Below, one piece after another: positions 1 to 5,515 of a stretch of 8,466 nucleotides of DNA (positions are counted from its first letter, which is position 1; each line of letters begins with the position of its first letter). Origin of the DNA: Candidatus Omnitrophota bacterium. Lineage in GTDB: Bacteria > Omnitrophota > Omnitrophia > Omnitrophales > Aquincolibacteriaceae. The DNA lies in contig JAMWDC010000071.1 of the NCBI GenBank assembly GCA_023819025.1, forward strand, positions 1 through 8,466, in the 5' to 3' direction. Both the position numbers and the translations under genes were made by a program. Below the pieces are notes generated by a model, which had not been told where the DNA came from, searched no databases, and saw nothing but the letters and a program-made list of their open reading frames with translations.

Positions 1-1424
1 TCTTTCAAAACCACCATGGCAATGGAGAAATGCTTTTGGGTTTGAGCGTCTTCGGCGGAAGGGTTACGGGGTCCCTCGATTTGGATGATATCCTGAATGG
101 TAACATCACGCCGCGTCCCTTGAATAGTCGGGTGCAGAAAAAAGGAGGCATCATTCGAACTGCATAAAATTTCAAGGAAATTTTCATCCGTAAGAGCGGT
201 CCCGTTAGGGTGTCGGGGATTTTCAATCACAAAGGAAGCATGGACCGACGACGGCGCGAGAAGACCCATGGCGTAAAGATCGAAATCATTGAACCAGTTT
301 ATATGCTTCGGTGTTTCATTAAAAATCATGTCGAACCAGGATAGACCCCAAAAACTCTCCATTGTAAAAGTGCCGTCCCCATTATCACGCCAATCGATGC
401 CATCCATAGGCGAGTTACCGGCATCAAAGAAAGGACTCCAGTGGGCCCCATCGCGTCCCAGAATACCAAGGGGATCTGCGCCTTTACGGCCGCCCGAAGA
501 AAGAAAGACTCCCCACCGGTGGGCAATTTCCTGCAGCAGAACAAAATCCGTAAAGTTGGCGGCACCGGTACCGTATTTTGAAATGGCGGGAAGATCGACC
601 CAGGAAAGCCCTTCGAGTTTTCCGCGGCTCGAAACCACTTCCATAAAACCACTGAAAAGTTCTGCGATACGCGGGCCGAATGTCTCATTCAACCGCCTCA
701 CGAGCGGATCATCCTGCACAAAACCTATTCCCTCAATATCCGTCTTCACCGGAGCACCAAACCCGAGGGGCACACCGTCATTCTGGGTGGCGAGCAGATG
801 AAAATTCGCAAGGGAATCTCTCGCGGCGGCAGTCGGGAAAAAAGTCACAAAATCAAAAAGGCCACCCAAATTTTCCTGAAGCCGTTGATTCACTGCCGTA
901 AGCTCCAGATTGACGAGTTCCTCTGGAGTAAATCCTGCGGTGAGAGAGGGATCGAGCAAGCTGCTCAAAAGGCTTTTAAAATAATCATCGAACTCCATGG
1001 TATAGACCCCATCCGAGACGCGCGTGAGAAAACTAGTCTCCGGCGGCTGGTTCACTGCGTGGAAAAGGCTATCGATGACAACTGCATCAACTGGCTGGAG
1101 TTCTGACCCTCGAATAAACTCCGACGATTCTATCGCGCTCTCAACGGGATACGCTGTCTCATGTCTCTCGGAAGGAGGCGAAAGAGGAAAATTGTCATAC
1201 AAAACAGACGTATCCGCCGTCTCTTGGATCAAAGAATCCTGGGACTCAGGATTTGCTGTTCGATTGGCTTCGTCCAAGCTTTGAACCGGCACGTATCGTC
1301 CGCTCAGCGGATCAAGACTCACCCCTGGATCCGCATAAGCCGCAGGACTCAAACAAGAAGCACAGGCAAAGAAAAAAAGCACAACCCAACTTGCTAAAGA
1401 GGACAGCTTAACCATGGTCTTCAT
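1..1424 (-). CDS. Secreted metallopeptidase-like protein, partial (C-terminus beyond left edge)
   Basis: A frame open for 474 codons from ATG 1424 to the left edge without a stop. The start is supported by GGGAGG 8 nt upstream; a second in-frame ATG lies at 1415. Residues 1-31 look like a Sec signal peptide: K2 and K6, a hydrophobic run at 10-28, and a likely cleavage after Ala-Tyr-Ala at 29-31. An acidic, Ser/Pro-rich low-complexity stretch (about 32-110) follows, then a folded region. Residues 298-304 read QEIAHRW, where I recall related bacterial secreted proteins having HExxHRW. Other family-like stretches are LGRDGAHWS (322-330), RDNGDGTF (346-353) and DLYAMGL (382-388), close to the DLYLMGL remembered from that family. 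Seen: the sequence and motifs. Known, from memory: this pattern belongs to uncharacterised putative zinc metallopeptidases. Inferred: extracytoplasmic, possibly catalytically dead. Its start overlaps the end of the upstream frame by 17 nt, suggesting coupling. Family membership is moderately sure, function is not. Confidence 0.85.
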   Translation of the reverse strand, partial: MKTMVKLSSLASWVVLFFFACASCLSPAAYADPGVSLDPLSGRYVPVQSLDEANRTANPESQDSLIQETADTSVLYDNFPLSPPSERHETAYPVESAIESSEFIRGSELQPVDAVVIDSLFHAVNQPPETSFLTRVSDGVYTMEFDDYFKSLLSSLLDPSLTAGFTPEELVNLELTAVNQRLQENLGGLFDFVTFFPTAAARDSLANFHLLATQNDGVPLGFGAPVKTDIEGIGFVQDDPLVRRLNETFGPRIAELFSGFMEVVSSRGKLEGLSWVDLPAISKYGTGAANFTDFVLLQEIAHRWGVFLSSGGRKGADPLGILGRDGAHWSPFFDAGNSPMDGIDWRDNGDGTFTMESFWGLSWFDMIFNETPKHINWFNDFDLYAMGLLAPSSVHASFVIENPRHPNGTALTDENFLEILCSSNDASFFLHPTIQGTRRDVTIQDIIQIEGPRNPSAEDAQTQKHFSIAMVVLK

Positions 1425-1536
1425 TTTGAAATCCTCCCAGAGTGTCGGAGGCGTTACTGCTGGTGCCGGGCTGGCTCAGCATCGCACTCCCAGCGTTGGA
1501 AGAATTTACTACTGTTTTTTCATCGAGAGCGATCAC
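1408..1536 (-). CDS. Out-of-frame 3' half of the small gene, or a 42-residue overlapping ORF
   Basis: Two readings fit. First, this is the displaced C-terminal part of the preceding small gene; its frame is open upstream and reads FLHTEEGAVIALDEKTVV, more protein-like than the end of the 87-codon frame. Second, it is a separate 42-residue ORF starting at GTG 1536, which overlaps the upstream TGA as GTGA and has GGAGG 8 nt before it. The C-terminal half is rich in Ser, Asn and Gly. The frame ends at TAA 1408-1410, 17 nt inside the following secreted-protein gene. I prefer the first reading, because the GGAGG also works as ordinary codons there. Function unknown. Confidence 0.45.
   Translation of the reverse strand: MIALDEKTVVNSSNAGSAMLSQPGTSSNASDTLGGFQNEDHG
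1433..1438 (-). promoter_or_regulatory. Ribosome binding site of the secreted protein
   Basis: GGGAGG on the minus strand, 8 nt upstream of ATG 1424. It decides in favour of ATG 1424 over the in-frame ATG at 1415. Confidence 0.75.
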
Positions 1537-1796
1537 TGCCCCTTCCTCCGTATGAAGGAAAGGAGGAGTAAGGTTTTTTCGCTTTGAATGATCAGATCCA
1601 GATACCTATCGACAAGAGAGAAAGTTGGAAAATCTTTGTCCTTTAAAAATCCAAGCGCTTCTTGAACTGACTCGCAGAAATCCTTGTTTCCTTTAATCAA
1701 AATTGACGAAAACCTTATCTCGCGTCCGAATAAAATATATCCGGCAGTTTTTAAGGCATTGCGTATCCTGTTGTTCAACTTATCGAAATAGCTCAA
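1533..1796 (-). CDS. Small protein of unknown function, probably frameshifted near its end
   Basis: An 87-codon frame from TTG 1796 to TGA 1533. The start is backed by a near-perfect Shine-Dalgarno (AAGGAGG, 1802-1808), 5 nt before the TTG. I do not recognise the family. There is no signal peptide or obvious membrane segment. The N-terminus is basic and amphipathic, and the middle (about 35-72) has a helix-like pattern including ESVQEALGFL and VDRYLDLII. The last residues (SFIRRKGQ) look out of place. Inserting one C in the CTCCTCCTTTCC run (about 1557-1568) would instead continue the frame as LLLPFLHTEEGAVIALDE and on to TAA 1408, giving about 129 residues. So the gene may be a truncated or frameshifted copy, or the base may be an assembly error. 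It lies directly upstream of the secreted-protein gene on the same strand and probably shares its transcript. Confidence 0.6.
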   Translation of the reverse strand: MSYFDKLNNRIRNALKTAGYILFGREIRFSSILIKGNKDFCESVQEALGFLKDKDFPTFSLVDRYLDLIIQSEKTLLLLSFIRRKGQ

Positions 1797-1801
1797 GTAA
1801 A

Positions 1802-1808
1802 CCTCCTT
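1802..1808 (-). promoter_or_regulatory. Strong ribosome binding site before a TTG start
   Basis: AAGGAGG on the minus strand, 5 nt before TTG 1796. It is the main reason to accept TTG as the start of the 87-codon gene. A nine-residue frame, ATG 1822 to TGA, runs across this site and overlaps the TTG as TTGA; it has no ribosome site of its own and is probably chance. Confidence 0.6.
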
Positions 1809-2004
1809 CGTAGCGCCGCCATGGCTTAAAGCCTGCGCAGCTTGAATCTGTATTTCGTTCCGCTGGCTATCTGGCTATGTTCGGCGTCCATTCTTGAATC
1901 CTCACCTTCCGCGGCTTTCCCGCCGGCCGGATCTGCCCGAAGCCAGAAGCCGCCCCAAAAGCTGACTGTGTCGGCTACCTTGATTTCTTTCCCCGTTCCC
2001 CGTT
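1809..2004. other. GC-rich stretch without a recognisable gene
   Basis: No start with a ribosome site and no protein-like frame was found. Minus-strand frames here are rich in Arg, Gly and Ala and match no family I know. The stretch contains an 11-nt palindrome, GGCTTAAAGCC (1823-1833), a CCGGC/GCCGG-rich section around 1917-1931, and a tandem CCCCGTT pair at its right end. It separates the broken beta-propeller gene from the small-gene operon. It may hold the promoter or leader of that operon, or be a dispersed intergenic repeat; the sequence alone does not decide. Confidence 0.3.
1991..2004. repeat. Tandem CCCCGTT x2
   Basis: Two perfect copies of CCCCGTT at 1991-1997 and 1998-2004, flanked by TTT and GCC. 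The recognisable beta-propeller coding signal fades here when read from the right, so the repeat may mark a junction. Confidence 0.5.
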
Positions 2005-2569
2005 GCCAAGTCATGCCAAAAAAAATGTTCAGTTTCGCGAAAGATATTCATCACATTCGTCCAATCATGGCAGCTATAAATAGATGGTCTGCATCTGGGA
2101 CCCAAAGATTCACTTCCTAAATCAAAAACGGTGATAGAAACCCAAAAGGTACAACAGTCTGCAGAGAATGATTTACAAGGTCGAAAAGAAAGACATTTCT
2201 CCCTTCCGCCCCTGGATAATCATCAAACAGCAAGAATCTCCCATCCGGGGATACCGCCCCAAGCGATAATTCTTTTTTAAGCCCCAGGCTTCTCTTCTCC
2301 TTCGTATAAATATTATTTCGCACAATATCCTCGGAAAAATCCTTATCGATGAGATCCTGATTCGTCACCCAAGTGATTCTCTCTGCATAGGGCCAGGCAT
2401 CATAGGCCACAACTTTTTCCACGCTGCTCTCCACATGTCTTAGAACCAACTGCGCCGGCTTTTCCTTGTCACCTTTTCGAAACCTAACCTTTCCCTCACG
2501 AAAATAGGAAAACCATTGCTCATCAGGAGAGAGAGCTAGAGATCGAGCGTGAGTCCGGCCCGAAACCAA
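2004..2569 (-). pseudogene. WD40/PD40 beta-propeller gene, broken at both ends
   Basis: An open frame of 150 codons runs from about TTG 2569 to TAG 2117 and reads like a TolB-type PD40 propeller: LSPDEQWFSYF near the start, later VSPDGRFLLFDDYPG and NVFLFDLVNHSLQTV. Nothing resembles a signal peptide, no ribosome site precedes the TTG, and only about 25 open codons lie upstream, so the 5' part is missing. Past the TAG the same frame continues with VNLWVPDADHLFIAAMIGR, a typical propeller strand, to TGA 2051. The adjacent frame then gives NVMNIFRETEHFFWHDLATG. I infer one ancestral gene interrupted by an amber codon and then a frameshift. The surviving part covers roughly three to four blades; a full TolB-like propeller has six or seven. 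The original function cannot be told. Confidence 0.6.
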
Positions 2570-2666
2570 CCTGGAGATTAAAAAGTTGGTGCATGGAAAT
2601 TTAGCCTTCAGGGTTATTGGTTGATTCCCGGGACAAATTTTTTCTCACTCATGGAATCAGATCGTT

Positions 2667-3221
2667 TCACTCCAAATTTTTTCGAAGGGTGGAAAGAAAG
2701 CTGTTCAATTCGAACGGCTTTAGAATAAAATCACGAACGCCGAGTTTCTTTGCCTCCTTTTTAACCAGCTCATCGTCGTAGGCGGTTAGTACAATCTCCG
2801 GAAGCGGAGGCTTTCCAAATCGGCGGCGGAGTTCACGAATCGCCTTTAAGGTCTCAATCCCATTCATCTCGGGCATCCGGACATCGACGAGAATGAGATC
2901 GAACACTTCCTTGGATAGAAGCTCGAGCGCTTCCCGGCCGCCGGAAACAACCGTTGTTTCAATCCCTTCACGTTCGAGAAACATTTTCAAGGACTCCCGA
3001 ACTAAAAGATCATCATCAATGGCAAGGATGCGTTTCTTCGGCCGCGCCTGGGACCTCTGTTCTGTAATGAGTGCCTCGATATCTTCCGGATGGAAGCGGT
3101 ATAGACCGCCCAAACGGATGGGTTTTAAAATCCCCTTTTTAATCCAGTAATAAATCGTGCGGCGCGAGACATTGAGAATTTTTAAAACCTCTTGAACTGA
3201 CAGAAGGCTTGGTTTCGTCAT
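2667..3221 (-). CDS. BldC-like helix-turn-helix fused to a response-regulator receiver domain
   Basis: 184 residues from ATG 3221, with a purine-rich AAAAGG just upstream. Residues 5-52 form a MerR/excisionase-type winged HTH (LLSVQEVLKILNVSRRTIYY, then KKGILKPIRLGGLYRFHPED), closest in style to BldC-like small DNA-binding proteins. Residues 63-183 are a CheY-like receiver with the full active site: acidic pocket D69-D71, phosphoacceptor D113 (LVDVRMPEMNG), T146 in LTAYDD, and K168 followed by P169. The order is unusual, since most response regulators carry the receiver first and the DNA-binding domain last. No histidine kinase lies in the window, so the partner is probably unlinked. The gene has its own strong promoter and an AATT direct-repeat array in its leader, which suggests autoregulation. 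The domain calls are firm; target genes and phosphorylation in vivo are unknown. Confidence 0.93.
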   Translation of the reverse strand: MTKPSLLSVQEVLKILNVSRRTIYYWIKKGILKPIRLGGLYRFHPEDIEALITEQRSQARPKKRILAIDDDLLVRESLKMFLEREGIETTVVSGGREALELLSKEVFDLILVDVRMPEMNGIETLKAIRELRRRFGKPPLPEIVLTAYDDELVKKEAKKLGVRDFILKPFELNSFLSTLRKNLE

Positions 3222-3241
3222 GGCCTTTTCTTTTCTCGATT

Positions 3242-3293
3242 TGTGCTAATTTATCGTCATTTTGCGCAATTTATTGAGCAATTTTATGCAATT
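3242..3293 (-). promoter_or_regulatory. Five-unit AATT direct-repeat array, putative operator
   Basis: Read in the gene's direction, five units stand head to tail: AATTGCATAA, AATTGCTCAATA, AATTGCGCAA, AATGACGATA (degenerate) and AATTAGCACA. They start at 3293, 3283, 3271, 3261 and 3251, so spacing is 10, 12, 10 and 10 nt, about one helical turn each. The array lies between the likely transcription start and ATG 3221. BldC-type HTH proteins are known to bind AT-rich direct repeats as head-to-tail multimers, so binding by the encoded regulator is a reasonable inference. Confidence 0.6.
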
Positions 3294-3301
3294 ATGACAG
3301 T

Positions 3302-3330
3302 AATAGAACATATACACCATCGAATGTCAA
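3302..3330 (-). promoter_or_regulatory. Sigma70-type promoter of the HTH-receiver gene
   Basis: A perfect -35 box, TTGACA (3330-3325), a 17-nt spacer and a 4/6 -10 box, TCTATT (3307-3302), on the minus strand. The predicted start near 3295 puts the AATT array in the initially transcribed region, where a bound protein would block initiation or escape. Confidence 0.6.
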
Positions 3331-4209
3331 GACTTTTTTGATCTTTTTATTGAAAGACTGTTCCAGAGAACAGGCCCCAAGAAAAAGAATAGAAAACGAA
3401 ATGTGGCCCACGAGTGAACTCTGCAGAGCAGAGGCGGGCTACACCAAATCTTTTGGATGCTGTTGGGCGGAACCATAGAGAGAATCAGACGACGTGACGA
3501 ATTCTGCAGGGCTCGATACTCAACGTTAAAAGGGTCCAGATCATTCCTCACCAGGAATGTATTTTTACTCGCTATCTTGATCCTAAAAAAACCCGCATTC
3601 TCTTGCTTGCACAAGCGGAAGCCAATATTTGGATAGATTCACTGAAGCACGCGAGCGCAATAGAGAAAATGGTAAAGAGTTAGAAAAATTGGCCGATGAC
3701 CGAAAAAGTCATGAGTAAACCATCAAATCCTTGCCGCCGAAAAGTTTTCCCCTGAGAGCGCAATCCTTCGGTTCGAAGAATCCCGCCGATATGAGGACCA
3801 GAATTTTTAGCTTCTTTATGAGTAGGAATATGCCGCACACCAGGAAACGAAAAGAAGGCTGAGAGCGGCGGAAGATGAGATTGCTTATCTGAAGAGGCGC
3901 CTGGAGAAACTAGAGGCGGACAATACCTATTTACGAAAGCTGCTGTTTTCAAAGAAGACGGAAAAACGTGTCCGGGTCCTTACTTCCCGGATCAATTTTG
4001 CGGTACTTCCTGGGGGCACTGCTACTTCTTCATTCTCGATCACATGCTTGAGCGGCCTCATCCATGACTTCGTCCTCAGGAGTATTATTTTAACCTCTTC
4101 GCCACCCAATCCAAGCTCAAATCGACAAACTTAAAATCCCCGCCGCATGTCGAATCGATGCTGACGATTTACACAAACAAACTGCCCGCGAAATTCGCAA
4201 TGTTTAAAT
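3331..4209. other. Gene-poor region with scattered decayed reading frames
   Basis: No intact gene with a ribosome site was found on either strand. Short plus-strand frames have protein-like content but no start. One from about 3501 to TAG 3678-3680 reads ILNVKRVQIIPHQECIFTRY and continues past an ANIWIDSLKH stretch. Another ends at TAA 3716-3718 with ENGKELEKLADDRKSHE, just before the coiled-coil pseudogene in a different frame. A third, ending at 4204-4206, reads KLKIPAACRIDADDLHKQTA. These look like fragments of one or more decayed plus-strand genes. The minus-strand frames here have TTG starts without ribosome sites and seem to be shadows. The region abuts the 3' end of the tRNA-Pro gene, as integrated elements often do. 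Confidence 0.45.
3715..3990 (+). pseudogene. Decayed coiled-coil gene with an IS66 transposase-like motif
   Basis: One plus-strand frame reads coherently from 3715 to about 3990 but contains two in-frame TAG codons (3808-3810 and 3823-3825) and is preceded by an in-frame TGA (3712-3714). Before the first amber it reads AAEKFSPESAILRFEESRRY. After the second it forms a long charged coiled coil (LRAAEDEIAYLKRRLEKLEA) ending in RKLLFSKKTEKR. That end resembles the coiled-coil N-terminal region of IS66-family transposases, which I recall ending in LFGRKSEK; the match is short. Downstream of about 3990 the protein character fades and no DDE catalytic region is visible. No terminal inverted repeats were found. 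It could instead be the remnant of another coiled-coil protein. Confidence 0.4.
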
Positions 4210-4287
4210 TGGTCGGGGTGGCAGGATTTGAACCTGCGACATCTTGCTCCCAAAGCAAGCGCTCTAGCCAGGCTGAGCTACACCCCG
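4210..4287 (-). tRNA. tRNA-Pro (anticodon UGG)
   Basis: A complete cloverleaf on the minus strand. The acceptor stem CGGGGTG (4287-4281) pairs with CACCCCG (4220-4214). The anticodon stem is CTTGC/GCAAG around the loop TTTGGGA, with TGG at 4252-4250, which reads proline CCA (and other CCN) codons. The T-arm has the standard GGTTCAAATCC. The discriminator is A (4213) and the CCA tail is encoded (4212-4210). It lies 145 nt downstream of rodA on the same strand. Confidence 0.97.
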
Positions 4288-4305
4288 ATAAATGCACGAA
4301 AGGTC

Positions 4306-4434
4306 AAAAGGCAAAAGCAAAAACCACAACATCGAAGTCAAAAGTTTTCCATGCAGTATATAGGAATAGTGTAAAAGTACATTGTACATTTGATTTTTAC
4401 TTTTTTGAATTTTGCCTTTTCAGTTTTGACTTTT
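4306..4434. repeat. Inverted repeat of heptad-spaced A/T tracts between rodA and tRNA-Pro
   Basis: Right arm: T tracts on the plus strand recur every 7 nt (4396, 4403, 4410, 4417, 4424, 4431), separated by variable triplets. Left arm: A tracts at 4306, 4313 and 4320, again 7 nt apart. AAAAGGCAAAA (4306-4316) is the exact reverse complement of TTTTGCCTTTT (4410-4420). In the rodA transcript the arms could fold into a long imperfect hairpin with a U-rich 3' side, which might help end rodA transcription or protect its 3' end. Confidence 0.5.
4355..4387 (-). promoter_or_regulatory. Possible tRNA-Pro promoter with an overlapping palindrome
   Basis: TATACT (4360-4355, minus strand) matches 5 of 6 bases of a -10 box and lies about 70 nt upstream of the tRNA. 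No good -35 box stands at the right distance. That place is taken by a perfect 11-nt palindrome, GTACATTGTAC (4377-4387), which could be an operator. This is a weak call; the tRNA may equally be read through from rodA. Confidence 0.25.
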
Positions 4435-5515
4435 AAAAGATCGACCGCGTCTGATAGATGCTGGAGATGAGCCCCAAAGAAACACAGGTCATGATAAATG
4501 AAGTCCCGCCGTAACTGACCAGGGGAAGGGTGATCCCTGTAATGGGCATCAAGCCCACAGTCATACCCAGATTGACAAATACCTGCGTAAAAATCACCGC
4601 GATCACCCCTGTGATCAGAAGTTGGGCTTTCATATCGGTCGTGTGATCCAGAATCGCAAAGGCCGTCTTGAAAAGCAAGCCGTAAAGAACGAGGATGACA
4701 ATGGCGCCCAAAAAGCCCCACTCCTCGCCGATCACACAAAAAATAAAATCGGTATGATGCTCCGGCACAAACTGGAGCTGGCTTTGAGTTCCCGCAAGAT
4801 AACCTTTACCGAAAAGCCCCCCGGAGCCAACGGCAATTTGTGACTGTATCGCCGTATAGCCGGCGCCGAGAGGATCCCGGCTCGGATCTAAAAAGACAAG
4901 GATCCTTTCTTTCTGATACCCCTTCAAAAAGCCCCAAAAGAACGGGGCACCCAGAAGTCCCGCCAAGCACGCTCCAATGAAATACCGGTAGCGAATTCCC
5001 CAAATAAAAAACATCCCCACAAGCATGGGGACATAAAGAAGGGCGCTGCCCAAATCCGGCTGCTTCACAATCAGTAAAAAAGGCAAAACACACAACACCA
5101 CCGCCGCCAGAATGATCCGATTTTCTTTCTCCCATCGATAATGCGATCCCAGAAAATTTGCGAGCGCCAAAATGGTTGCCATCTTGGCAAACTCCGAAGG
5201 CTGAAAGGCAATGGGTCCGAGACTCAGCCACCGTTGAGCGCCAAGCCGTGTCTGGCCGGCAATGTGAACCCAAATCAGAGACACCATCGCGACCGCATAA
5301 AGGACGTAAGCCAAGCTCAGAAAGGTCCGGTACCCGACCATGGAGACCAAAAACATGGCGCCGATCCCCATGAAAAACCAAAACCACTGCTTGGTTTCAT
5401 AGGTACCGCCGTCATGGTAAGCCGCACTGTGAATAAAAATAGTCCCGACGAACGCCAGTCCGAGAATGGAAAAAATGAACGGCCAATGAATATCTTTAAG
5501 CAGCCTTCGCCACAT
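4433..5515 (-). CDS. rodA: RodA, SEDS-family peptidoglycan glycosyltransferase
   Basis: 360 residues, close to the 370 of E. coli RodA, a polytopic inner-membrane protein with about ten hydrophobic segments. RodA polymerises lipid II into glycan strands in the Rod complex, paired with the transpeptidase PBP2. Hallmarks: GAQRWLSLGPIAFQPSEFAK (92-111), KQPDLGSAL (151-159), DPLGAGYTAIQSQIAVGSGG (214-233), PEHHTDFIF (251-259) and the C-terminal LPLVSYGGTSF (330-340). D256 in the HTD motif corresponds to the catalytic Asp of E. coli RodA. ATG 5515 is chosen because it gives a family-typical N-terminus (MWRRLLKDIHW). The frame is open further upstream but would add about 31 atypical residues lying inside the mrdA coding sequence. 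The gene starts 20 nt before the end of mrdA, with GGAAAG upstream, so translation is probably coupled. The close relative FtsW is unlikely given the mrdA partner. Confidence 0.96.
   Translation of the reverse strand: MWRRLLKDIHWPFIFSILGLAFVGTIFIHSAAYHDGGTYETKQWFWFFMGIGAMFLVSMVGYRTFLSLAYVLYAVAMVSLIWVHIAGQTRLGAQRWLSLGPIAFQPSEFAKMATILALANFLGSHYRWEKENRIILAAVVLCVLPFLLIVKQPDLGSALLYVPMLVGMFFIWGIRYRYFIGACLAGLLGAPFFWGFLKGYQKERILVFLDPSRDPLGAGYTAIQSQIAVGSGGLFGKGYLAGTQSQLQFVPEHHTDFIFCVIGEEWGFLGAIVILVLYGLLFKTAFAILDHTTDMKAQLLITGVIAVIFTQVFVNLGMTVGLMPITGITLPLVSYGGTSFIMTCVSLGLISSIYQTRSIF

Noticed and set aside
289..1397. Several plus-strand frames and two short minus-strand frames over the left 1.4 kb
   Set aside because: They overlap the long continuous minus-strand frame with signal peptide and ribosome site, lack ribosome sites and have poor protein character.
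3327..3614. 95-codon minus-strand frame upstream of the HTH-receiver gene
   Set aside because: TTG start without a ribosome site, no recognisable domain, and its end overlaps the promoter of the next gene.
3680..4109. Two minus-strand frames (90 and 60 codons)
   Set aside because: They lie opposite the coiled-coil frame, have low protein-like character and no ribosome sites.
4188..4198. Palindrome GCGAAATTCGC just beyond the tRNA 3' end, as a terminator
   Set aside because: The loop would be too small for the full stem and no T run follows, so it does not look like an intrinsic terminator.
4158..4436. Plus-strand 92-codon frame with GVAGFEPATSCSQSKRSSQA
   Set aside because: It is the antisense translation of the tRNA-Pro gene, a well-known source of spurious proteins.
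4338..4739. Minus-strand frame overlapping the end of rodA
   Set aside because: Alternative frame of rodA; the SEDS motifs are in the other frame.
4806..5387. 193-codon minus-strand frame inside rodA
   Set aside because: Shadow of rodA, rich in Cys, Arg and Gly, with no ribosome site.
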